A DNA stretch of 11,209 nucleotides from JBBITW01 sp037440525 (lineage in GTDB: Bacteria; Desulfobacterota; BSN033; UBA1163), in contig JBBITW010000120.1 in the NCBI GenBank assembly GCA_037440525.1, forward strand, positions 1 through 11,209. Direction: 5' to 3'. The position numbers and the translations under genes are program-made. The notes beneath the pieces were generated by a model. The model did no database searches, was not told the DNA's origin, and saw only the letters and a list, made by a program, of their open reading frames with translations. Of the stretch, positions 1 to 5,936 are shown piece after piece (the first letter of the stretch is position 1; each line of letters opens with the position of its first letter).

Positions 1-286
1 CAACATGATTTACCTGGCCTGCAAGATGAAATATAAAATCCTGCCCATTAACCAGATAATCCATTGATTGCTCATCTCTTACATGACTGAAGTTTATATG
101 AATCCTATCTATTACATCTTTTAAATTGAATAGATTACCACCAAGCCTTGGCAGCATATTATCAACAACTGTAACCTTTGCACCAAGCTCCAAAAGCCTT
201 ATAGTAAGATTTGATCCAATAAACCCTGCCCCACCTGTCACCAGAACTTTCTTCCCATTAAAATGTTCACTAAGATCTTTTTTCAT
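1..286 (-). CDS. NAD-dependent epimerase/dehydratase (extended SDR), N-terminal part only
   Basis: The gene starts here and runs off the left edge; about 95 codons are visible and all are open. The N-terminus carries the Rossmann nucleotide-binding motif TGGAGFIGSN near residues 17-26. An acidic residue follows the second strand (VTVVDN), as in NAD-binding extended SDRs, and HLAGQVNHV is equivalent to the HLAA segment after strand 4. Family knowledge suggests a nucleotide-sugar 4-epimerase or dehydratase acting in the cytoplasm on an LPS or O-antigen precursor. The catalytic YxxxK lies outside the window, so the exact substrate cannot be named. Two ATG codons are adjacent (289 and 286). The Shine-Dalgarno AAGGAG at 292-297 is 5 nt from the one at 286 and only 2 nt from 289, so I prefer 286. 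It overlaps the end of the upstream glycosyltransferase gene by 17 nt, which suggests translational coupling. Confidence 0.85.
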   Translation of the reverse strand, partial: MKKDLSEHFNGKKVLVTGGAGFIGSNLTIRLLELGAKVTVVDNMLPRLGGNLFNLKDVIDRIHINFSHVRDEQSMDYLVNGQDFIFHLAGQVNHV

Positions 287-1061
287 CATTACTCCTTGTG
301 ATTGTCAACTCCCAGTGTTTTGAATATTTTATGAAAACATAATACATTGTAGAGATAGCAATTATTAAACCAGGCAGTCCATCCATGAATCCATATTTTA
401 AAAGATATTCTTTTATAAAACGAGCAGGGGGATGAAGGAGAAGCTTTAGAAGGCTAAAGCTCTTTCCACTTTTTGCTAGATCTTCTGCGGCTATCTTTGA
501 ATACCTATCAATGGTTTTAATTTGATCTGAAATATCCTGATAGGTATAATGTAAATATTGATTCTTTAATTTTTTAACTTTCCCATCTACAACAACCTTT
601 GCATGAAGTCCTCCTTCCCATCTCCCCTTATCTCTTCGATAGAGTCTTATCTCTCCATCAGGATACCAGCCTCCGTAACGAATCCATCTGCCGAGATAGT
701 AGGTTTTTCTGTAAATGAAAAATCCTCCCAAATCATTTGTCACGTTCTTCAGTTCCTCTCTAATCTCTTCAACCAACTCTGGCGAAACTTCTTCATCTGC
801 ATCCACAAACATAATCCAATCACTATTTGTTAGATTTGCAGCAAACTGATATTGGTCGGCATGATTTTTAAACTCTCTTCTGTAAATCTTCTCTGTATAG
901 CGTTTGCAGATCTCGTAAGTTCCGTCCGAGCTACCAGAGTCGACAATAACCAATTCTTCGGCCCACAAAAGGCTATTGAGGCACCTCTCGATCGTCCTTA
1001 TGTTATTGAATGTTAACACATAAACAGAAACAGGGAGTTTACTAATCATATTCTTTATCAT
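270..1061 (-). CDS. Family 2 glycosyltransferase, WaaE/KdtX-like
   Basis: This 263-residue protein has a GT-A fold N-terminus (VSVYVLTFNNIRTIERCL, residues 11-28), the segment VIVDSGSSDGT (38-48) and the metal-binding DxD-type motif VDADE at 86-90. NHADQYQFA (67-75), GRWIRYGGWYPDGEIRLY (124-141) and the GLHAKV segment resemble the WaaE/KdtX group, which adds a hexose to the LPS inner core at the cytoplasmic membrane. A hydrophobic C-terminal stretch (about 222-245) is probably membrane associated. It begins 9 nt after the waaF stop, and its own stop lies inside the start of the epimerase gene, so it sits inside an LPS operon. No convincing Shine-Dalgarno precedes ATG 1061; ATG 1049 (residue 5) is an alternative. 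The GT2 family is secure, but donor and acceptor are not determined. Confidence 0.9.
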   Translation of the reverse strand: MIKNMISKLPVSVYVLTFNNIRTIERCLNSLLWAEELVIVDSGSSDGTYEICKRYTEKIYRREFKNHADQYQFAANLTNSDWIMFVDADEEVSPELVEEIREELKNVTNDLGGFFIYRKTYYLGRWIRYGGWYPDGEIRLYRRDKGRWEGGLHAKVVVDGKVKKLKNQYLHYTYQDISDQIKTIDRYSKIAAEDLAKSGKSFSLLKLLLHPPARFIKEYLLKYGFMDGLPGLIIAISTMYYVFIKYSKHWELTITRSNDEKRS

Positions 1062-1070
1062 TCAAAAAAT

Positions 1071-2123
1071 TCAATATCTTAATAAATCCCTTAATTTCTT
1101 TTCAACAGCTTCTTCCACCTCATCGACTGTTATGAGTTTCATACAACTATGGTCTTCAGGACAAATCCTCTTCAGGCATGGGCTGCACGAAAGATTTTTC
1201 TTTAAAACCAAATGACCTTCTCCCCATGGACCTGTTGTCAAAGGATCTGTTGAACCAAAAAGGGCTATAACGGATGTTCCAACAGCCGCAGCTACATGCA
1301 TCGTCCCTGTATCATTTGTGATTAAAAGATTACATCTTTCTAAAAGGGCGGCCAATTGAAGTAAAGTGGTTTTGCCAGTAAAATCCAATCCCTTTTGCCC
1401 AAGGATTTTTATGATCTCATTGGCAATGCCCTTTTCCTCTTTCTTACCAAAGATCAGTAGGGTTGCGTTCCACTTATTTGATATTCTTCTTCCCAGCTCA
1501 GCAAATCGATCAGGATACCAGCATTTTGCAAGACCATAAGTTGCACCTGGATTCAATCCAATTATGGGCCTTCCATCTAATAAACCTGAATCTTTTAATG
1601 TCTCATAAGCCCATCTTCGATCTTCATCCCTTAAAAATATATGGGGAGATGGTATCTTTTCAATATTACCAAAGGGCTCAATCAATTTCATGTAGTATCT
1701 GATTCTTGGTATGCGATAAATTTCCACCCCCCTTGAAATTCTATGTGTAAGAAGAATGAAACGACCTCCATTCTGATATCCAACCCTTATGGGAATCCCT
1801 GCTAAAAAGATTTGAAATGCTGAATGGAAAGACCTTGGGAATATGATCGCTAAATCGAATTTCCTCTTCCTTAAAGAAGATGCAAGGTTTAAATCTGAAA
1901 ATAATGATCCAAGGCCCCTATTTCTTTTAAAAGAGATTATCTCGTCTACAAAAGGGAATGTCTTCCATAATTCCATAAGATGATCCTGTATAAGGATTGA
2001 AATATGGGTTTGTGGGAAGAGTTTCTTCAAAACCTCAAGGGTTGGATATGTCATAATGGTATCCCCCACCCAGTTGACTCCCCTTACCAATATTCTTCTT
2101 ATTCTATTCGAATCACACTTCAA
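1071..2123 (-). CDS. waaF: ADP-heptose:LPS heptosyltransferase II (GT9)
   Basis: The gene encodes a 350-residue GT9 enzyme that adds the second L-glycero-D-manno-heptose of the LPS inner core on the cytoplasmic face of the inner membrane. Visible signatures are RGVNWVGDTIMTYPTL (residues 14-29, with the conserved Asp at 21), NPGATYG..KCWYPDRF (191-207), the ADP-heptose-binding NDTGTMHVAAAVGT (270-283) and FGSTDP (289-294). A C-terminal cysteine cluster (C313, C316, C321, C327) is common in this family. The length matches the family norm. The start is TTG at 2123, preceded by AAGGA at a spacing of about 9 nt; no in-frame ATG lies nearby. It follows the waaC-like gene by 29 nt and precedes the GT2 gene by 9 nt. 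NWVGDT and the ATYG loop favour heptosyltransferase II over I. Confidence 0.93.
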   Translation of the reverse strand: MKCDSNRIRRILVRGVNWVGDTIMTYPTLEVLKKLFPQTHISILIQDHLMELWKTFPFVDEIISFKRNRGLGSLFSDLNLASSLRKRKFDLAIIFPRSFHSAFQIFLAGIPIRVGYQNGGRFILLTHRISRGVEIYRIPRIRYYMKLIEPFGNIEKIPSPHIFLRDEDRRWAYETLKDSGLLDGRPIIGLNPGATYGLAKCWYPDRFAELGRRISNKWNATLLIFGKKEEKGIANEIIKILGQKGLDFTGKTTLLQLAALLERCNLLITNDTGTMHVAAAVGTSVIALFGSTDPLTTGPWGEGHLVLKKNLSCSPCLKRICPEDHSCMKLITVDEVEEAVEKKLRDLLRY

Positions 2124-2152
2124 GATGATCTTTCCTTAAAATAAATTATATC

Positions 2153-3229
2153 TTAACTGTTTATTTGGGTTAAACTTAAAATTTCCTCTGTTGCCTTCAT
2201 GACATCATCTACTGTGATCTTTCGCAAACATATTAGCTTTTGACAAGAACGATTCCGACATGGATTACATCCCACTTCCTTTCTTACTTTCCTGTGTAAT
2301 CCAAATGGTTCATTTATTACAGGGTCAGTTGGACCATAAATTACAACCACTGGAGTACCAACGAGGGAAGCTATATGCATCGGGCCTGTATCTCCACCTA
2401 TATAAAGATCGCAACGTCTGAATAATTCTCCTAAAGCAGTTAAAGACTTTGTCTCCGGAGCCAGAAGAGCTTTTCCTCTTACCTCCCTCTTGATCATATT
2501 GACCAATTCTATCTCATCAGGCCCCCATGTAAAAATTATTGTTGAACCAAGTTTTTCAATCAATCTATCTGCCAATCGAGCATATTGATCGTTCATCCAC
2601 CTCTTATAGATGGTTTTTGCACTCGTCCCTGGATGAATTGCAATAATTGGTTTTCTTGGTGGTGGTGATAATGAAGAAAAGAAGGATCCTATATATTCCC
2701 TATCCTCTGGAGGGATATTAAGTTCAAACTTATAATCTTCAATTTCCAATCCAATTCCCCTCAGGAGTTGCATGTTCTTCTGAAACCGACTAATTCTCAC
2801 TTCAAAAGGCTTCACCTTAATGTTAGAAAATAGATAATTGAATTCCTTGCTTGAATTTCTATCAAACCCTATCCTTTTAGGAGCTCCCGATAAAAAGGAA
2901 ATTAAACCGCTCTTAAGGATGCCATGGAAATCAAAAACTATATCAAATCTCTCCTGTCTGATCTTTAAAATGAACTTAACTGCCTCACTAATTGTCTTTG
3001 GTATTTTTACAATAGATTGCAATCCTTTCAACCATCTTTTCCTGGGAAAAACAATTACACGATCAATCTCGGGCTGGCTTTTAAGAAGGGCCTTCGATGA
3101 CTCTTCAACGATCCATGTGATCTTAGATGATGGATAAAAGGCCTTTAATGCCTTAACAGCCGGAATTGTCCGAATGACATCTCCCACTGCACTGAGCCTA
3201 ATTATCAGGATATTCTTAAAACTCTCCAT
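2153..3229 (-). CDS. waaC: LPS heptosyltransferase I-type GT9 enzyme
   Basis: This 358-residue GT9 protein probably transfers the first heptose onto Kdo of the LPS inner core. The N-terminal ILIIRLSAVGDVIRTIPAV (7-25) carries the conserved Asp17. The C-terminal half has IHPGTSAKTIYKRW (198-211), the sugar-nucleotide site GGDTGPMHIA (278-287) and YGPTDP (298-303), followed by a cysteine set (C321, C324, C329, C334). The RLSAVGDV opening is typical of heptosyltransferase I. Its pairing with waaF 29 nt downstream supports that role, but GT9 paralogues (e.g. WaaQ-like) are hard to separate from sequence alone. ATG 3229 has no well-spaced Shine-Dalgarno: a GAGGT lies about 15 nt upstream, next to an out-of-frame ATG. 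An 86-nt gap before it makes it a possible place for an internal promoter. Confidence 0.87.
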   Translation of the reverse strand: MESFKNILIIRLSAVGDVIRTIPAVKALKAFYPSSKITWIVEESSKALLKSQPEIDRVIVFPRKRWLKGLQSIVKIPKTISEAVKFILKIRQERFDIVFDFHGILKSGLISFLSGAPKRIGFDRNSSKEFNYLFSNIKVKPFEVRISRFQKNMQLLRGIGLEIEDYKFELNIPPEDREYIGSFFSSLSPPPRKPIIAIHPGTSAKTIYKRWMNDQYARLADRLIEKLGSTIIFTWGPDEIELVNMIKREVRGKALLAPETKSLTALGELFRRCDLYIGGDTGPMHIASLVGTPVVVIYGPTDPVINEPFGLHRKVRKEVGCNPCRNRSCQKLICLRKITVDDVMKATEEILSLTQINS

Positions 3230-3315
3230 TTTATGTGATACATTACCTCATCCCTTTTTAATTTTCAATATTAAAAACAAAGAGATAGTAATATCGGCAG
3301 ATTTAAATGCAGGTT

Positions 3316-3723
3316 TTAAGATAAATTACCGAGTATCTTTGCGAATTCTTCAGGCAGACGTTTCGGTTTTCCATCCGGCCCCAAGCAGATATGGCGGGTC
3401 TCCCCCTCAACTACAACCTCATCACTTCCCTGACGAAATATCTTATAGCCAAATGTAATCATCCTTCTATTCATTTCTTTCAACCATGTCTGAATAGTTA
3501 AAATATCATCATATCGAGCTCCGTTTCTATAACGACAATGGGCTTCAGTGACCACCAGCTTATATCCCATTGCCTCCAAATCTGCGTAAGAAAAACCCTT
3601 ATGCCTGCAAAATTCTGACCTTCCAACCTCAAACCAAACCAGATAGTTTGAATAATAAGCTACTCCCATCTGGTCTGTCTCGGCATACCTCACCCTAACT
3701 TCACATTCCACAGTATCTTTCAT
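3316..3723 (-). CDS. Acyl-CoA thioesterase, YbgC/FadM-type 4-hydroxybenzoyl-CoA thioesterase family
   Basis: This is a 135-residue single hotdog-fold protein. The diagnostic 4HBT motif RYAETDQMGVAYYSNYLVWFE spans residues 12-32, with the presumed catalytic Asp17, followed by GRSEFCR. The VVTEAHCRYRNGARYDD segment (about 54-70) is the usual second conserved block. Members hydrolyse acyl-CoA or acyl-ACP thioesters in the cytoplasm. In proteobacteria ybgC is linked to the tol-pal envelope operon; here the neighbours are also envelope genes, but no TolQ/R/A/B is visible. AAGGA precedes ATG 3723 at about 9 nt. It lies 38 nt after the radical SAM gene and 86 nt before waaC. The family is certain; the substrate is not. 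Confidence 0.9.
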   Translation of the reverse strand: MKDTVECEVRVRYAETDQMGVAYYSNYLVWFEVGRSEFCRHKGFSYADLEAMGYKLVVTEAHCRYRNGARYDDILTIQTWLKEMNRRMITFGYKIFRQGSDEVVVEGETRHICLGPDGKPKRLPEEFAKILGNLS

Positions 3724-3761
3724 CTTTTAAATCCTTTCATAAATAATCAAACCCTATTTCT

Positions 3762-4637
3762 TTAAAGTGCTCTTAAAAATTCAGGTCTTAAAAGAGCCGG
3801 GTCTTTCTTCTTAAGAACGTCAGTGATAATTTTAAGTGCCCTTTCCTTTTCTTCAGGTAACCTAATTCGAAGGGGAAGATAGTTTGATGCATGGTTTGAT
3901 GCGAAGAAACAATCTGTAAAATTAGAATTTTCAATCATAATCTTAAGTTCTCTGATTAACCCAAAAGGATCAGGAAGTATCAATTTCCCCTCTTTAATCT
4001 CTTTTTCAATCGGAGTTCCTGGCACTACCATTAGCGAAAGAGCACCAACGTAATCAGGATTCATCTCTGAAAGCACCTTTCCAGTATCCTCTGCATGTGA
4101 CTCACTATATTCACAACCCCCTATACCCAGGATAACTGTAACAGAAAGGATTATACCTGATTCCTTAACTATTCTACCAGCCTGAATCATCTGATCTACA
4201 GTAGCATTCTTTTTTATCCTTTTTAGAATCTCCTTATTCCCTGATTCAAGTCCTAAATAGATAATTCCAAGCCCGAGCTCTTTTAAAAGCTTTAACCCTT
4301 CGATATCCCTTTGGATGATATCCCTCGCATTTCCGTATATCCCTACCCTTTCAACCCCGGGAAGTTTCAACCTTAAATATCTTAAGATTCGAACCAAATC
4401 TTCCTGAGGAATTGTCATTGCATCTCCATCAGCAAGAAATACCCTCCTCACCGAGATTCCTATGGAGCTTATCTCATCAATATCTTCTCTTATCTCTCCA
4501 AAATCCTTTATCCTGAAATTCTTTCCCCTATAAGCTCCACAAAAGGTACATCTGTTATAAGAGCAACCAACCGTAACCTGCAAGATAAGACTATCTGCCT
4601 CGCTTGGGGGTCTAAATATCATACCTTCATATTTCAT
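3762..4637 (-). CDS. Radical SAM protein of unknown function
   Basis: This 291-residue radical SAM enzyme has its 4Fe-4S cluster motif GCSYNRCTFC near the N-terminus (C25, C30, C33). The spacing is CX4CX2C rather than the textbook CX3CX2C. Downstream are FLADGDAM (67-74), an Elp3/NifB-like SAM-region element, YGNARD (101-106) and IYLGLESGNKEILKRIKK (126-143), the latter typical of the Elp3/MiaB/coproporphyrinogen oxidase-like SMART group. No B12-binding, TRAM or SPASM domain is present, so the substrate is unknown. The start is well supported: GAGGA at 4645-4649 lies 7 nt before ATG 4637. It lies 38-39 nt from both ftsB and the thioesterase gene, suggesting co-transcription. It is a stand-alone cytoplasmic enzyme, and I do not assign a pathway. 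Confidence 0.88.
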   Translation of the reverse strand: MKYEGMIFRPPSEADSLILQVTVGCSYNRCTFCGAYRGKNFRIKDFGEIREDIDEISSIGISVRRVFLADGDAMTIPQEDLVRILRYLRLKLPGVERVGIYGNARDIIQRDIEGLKLLKELGLGIIYLGLESGNKEILKRIKKNATVDQMIQAGRIVKESGIILSVTVILGIGGCEYSESHAEDTGKVLSEMNPDYVGALSLMVVPGTPIEKEIKEGKLILPDPFGLIRELKIMIENSNFTDCFFASNHASNYLPLRIRLPEEKERALKIITDVLKKKDPALLRPEFLRAL

Positions 4638-4676
4638 ATAAGAGTCCTCAAAAATTGAAAATAAATCCCATAAGTA

Positions 4677-4976
4677 CTATTTGCCTTCTTTTTTATCTTC
4701 AGAAATATCAAACTGGTAAATAATCTCTCCCTCCTTAATCATTCCTAACTCCTTTCGGGCAATCTCTTCTATATATCTCTTGTCATACTTGAGCCTCCTG
4801 ACTTCCTCCTTCAATCTTTGATTCTCAGATTCGATTTTTCCGTTATTCTCCCTGATTCGAGATAACTCCTTCTTCAATCGAGTAAGGTGAAAGATACCTT
4901 TATCACCCCAGAAGGTTAAAAAAAGGAATAAAAAAAAGATAGCAATGGTTAATATAATAAAAACTTTTCTCGTCAA
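4677..4976 (-). CDS. ftsB: FtsB/DivIC-family septum formation initiator protein
   Basis: This 99-residue bitopic membrane protein has a short cytoplasmic N-terminus (MTRK), one transmembrane helix (about 5-23), a periplasmic coiled coil rich in E, K, R and L (about 30-70, SRIRENNGKIESENQRLKEE and following) and the DivIC-type end IEEIARKELGMIKEGEIIYQF. In known bacteria FtsB joins FtsL and FtsQ at the divisome and activates septal peptidoglycan synthesis. The length fits the family. The start must be TTG at 4976, since no usable in-frame ATG exists; AGGA at 4982-4985 is 5 nt upstream. That Shine-Dalgarno lies within the right copy of a 5-bp target duplication made by insertion of the mobile element at 4988-5107. 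ftsB usually follows eno, but here it follows a TonB-like gene. Confidence 0.88.
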   Translation of the reverse strand: MTRKVFIILTIAIFFLFLFLTFWGDKGIFHLTRLKKELSRIRENNGKIESENQRLKEEVRRLKYDKRYIEEIARKELGMIKEGEIIYQFDISEDKKEGK

Positions 4977-4981
4977 TTTTT

Positions 4982-4985
4982 TCCT
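4982..4985 (-). promoter_or_regulatory. Shine-Dalgarno of ftsB, carried by a target-site duplication
   Basis: AGGA followed by five A residues precedes the TTG start of ftsB. It comes from the ATAGG (CCTAT on the plus strand, 4983-4987) that is duplicated on the two sides of the mobile element. Without the element, the TAG stop of the tonB-like gene would lie only 7 nt before this TTG, so this was originally a tightly coupled junction. Confidence 0.65.
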
Positions 4986-4987
4986 AT

Positions 4988-5107
4988 GAGATTTCTGAAA
5001 AAGTCCTGAAATGACTGGGAAGGTAGGGTTCCAAACCCTTCGAATGCATCCTCCACCCCACCTCCCCAGTCTATAAGACTCTTTTTAAATACTTTTTCAG
5101 AGGTCTC
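4988..5107 (-). mobile_element. MITE-like palindromic element, copy 1 (120 bp)
   Basis: Read on the minus strand, the element begins GAGACCTCTGAAAAAGT and ends ACTTTTTCAGAAATCTC, a terminal inverted repeat matching at 15 of 17 bases. A second paired block, GACTGGGGAGGTGGGGT against the complement of the right arm, also matches at 15 of 17. Perfect 5-bp direct repeats (plus-strand CCTAT, 4983-4987 and 5108-5112) abut the palindrome ends, as expected for a target-site duplication. It has no transposase and is too small to be autonomous, so a partner in trans is inferred. A second, longer copy lies at 9112-9322. The left TSD copy contains the stop codon of the tonB-like gene; the right one contains the ftsB Shine-Dalgarno. 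Transcribed, it would fold into a long interrupted hairpin in the operon mRNA. Confidence 0.85.
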
Positions 5108-5108
5108 C

Positions 5109-5936
5109 CTATTGAATCTTAAATTTAATCTGTATTGTTCCCCACTGTTCCTCTTGAGGCTGATATGGTGAAAGGGGAACAAATCTCCACTTTTTTAAAT
5201 ATTGAATTGCAATCCTCTCCAACTCTGTATCCCCCTTCACTGTTGGAATGACCCGATCAACCACTCCACTGGGAAGCACCCAGAAGATAAGTTCAATCTC
5301 CGCCTCTGTCTTCACCCTGATATGGGGGAGATTGGGTCTTTCAACAATCTTTCGGGCCACAAGTGGCCCTTTGATTCCAAGGAGAATATTCTCCTCCAAT
5401 GGTTTCTCTGAAGTAGTAATTTCCTTCTTAGTTAGAAGACCTTCTATCACTTTATCTGCAGCCCTATCCTTCTCGAAATTAAATTCTATCCCATCCTTTA
5501 TAGGAGGAAGGGGTGGGGTCTCTTGGTTAAATTGTTCTTCCCTTTCCCTTAAATAATTCTTCCATTCCCTTTCCACCTCTTTAAATACCTGGAGCTTCTT
5601 TAGGAGCTTTAACCTCTCTTCATCTGTTGATGCCTCTATCTTCGGAGGGGTTGGATATTCTGAAGCAAAGCCTCTCCAGTCTTTATTTAAATCTGCCTCT
5701 CTCATCTTCTTCAAAATCACCTCTTCGCGGATTCTCTTCTCTTCCGAAGATATATCGTCTTTATTCCATCCAATAATCCCTCTGCTTCCTCTTCGAATAG
5801 CCCTCAACCCCTCTTCAAGGTAGGGTTTGAGGAAAGGAGTTAAGAATGAGAGCCATCCCAGAAGGCCTAAAACCCCAATTACTATAAAAAGAGAAGAAAT
5901 AGAAATGATTCTTTTTCTTTTTGCTCTTTTTTTCAC
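5109..5936 (-). CDS. TonB-family C-terminal domain protein with N-terminal membrane anchor
   Basis: This 275-residue protein has a basic N-terminus (MKKRAKRKR), one hydrophobic anchor (about 10-36), a charged, partly helical periplasmic linker (about 60-140) with a short proline patch (PPLPPIK, 141-147), and a TonB C-terminal domain (about 185-275; AEIELIFWVLPSGVVDRVIP, then AIQYLKKWRFVPL). TonB proteins transmit inner-membrane proton-motive force to outer-membrane receptors, but no ExbB, ExbD or TonB-dependent receptor lies in the window, and the linker is not the long Pro/Lys type. It may be a TonB-like structural link rather than a true energiser. The GTG start overlaps the TPR gene stop in GTGA, indicating translational coupling. 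Its TAG stop falls in the target duplication of the mobile element just downstream. Confidence 0.82.
   Translation of the reverse strand: MKKRAKRKRIISISSLFIVIGVLGLLGWLSFLTPFLKPYLEEGLRAIRRGSRGIIGWNKDDISSEEKRIREEVILKKMREADLNKDWRGFASEYPTPPKIEASTDEERLKLLKKLQVFKEVEREWKNYLREREEQFNQETPPLPPIKDGIEFNFEKDRAADKVIEGLLTKKEITTSEKPLEENILLGIKGPLVARKIVERPNLPHIRVKTEAEIELIFWVLPSGVVDRVIPTVKGDTELERIAIQYLKKWRFVPLSPYQPQEEQWGTIQIKFKIQ

Noticed and set aside
3205..3243. A 12-codon minus-strand frame (MYHIKWRVLRIS) with GAGGT upstream, overlapping the waaC start out of frame
   Set aside because: Too short to distinguish from chance. It contains no regulatory amino-acid run, though it could in principle couple translation to waaC.
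3255..3277. 8-bp inverted repeat TTTTTAAT / ATTAAAAA between the thioesterase gene and waaC as a terminator
   Set aside because: The stem is all A-T and too weak, no GC stem with T-run is present, and such repeats are expected by chance in AT-rich spacers.
4988..5107. Element copy 1 as a simple intrinsic terminator or attenuator
   Set aside because: The exact 5-bp direct repeats at both ends and the second copy elsewhere are better explained by transposition. No T-run follows the hairpin, although an effect on transcription is still possible.
4973..5182. A 69-codon minus-strand open frame crossing mobile element copy 1 and ending in a TGA that overlaps the ftsB TTG
   Set aside because: Its first third is the tonB-like gene in another frame and the rest is the element. 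The right arm of copy 2 is also open in this frame, but 3 of the 5 base differences change the residue, which gives no sign of selection on a peptide.
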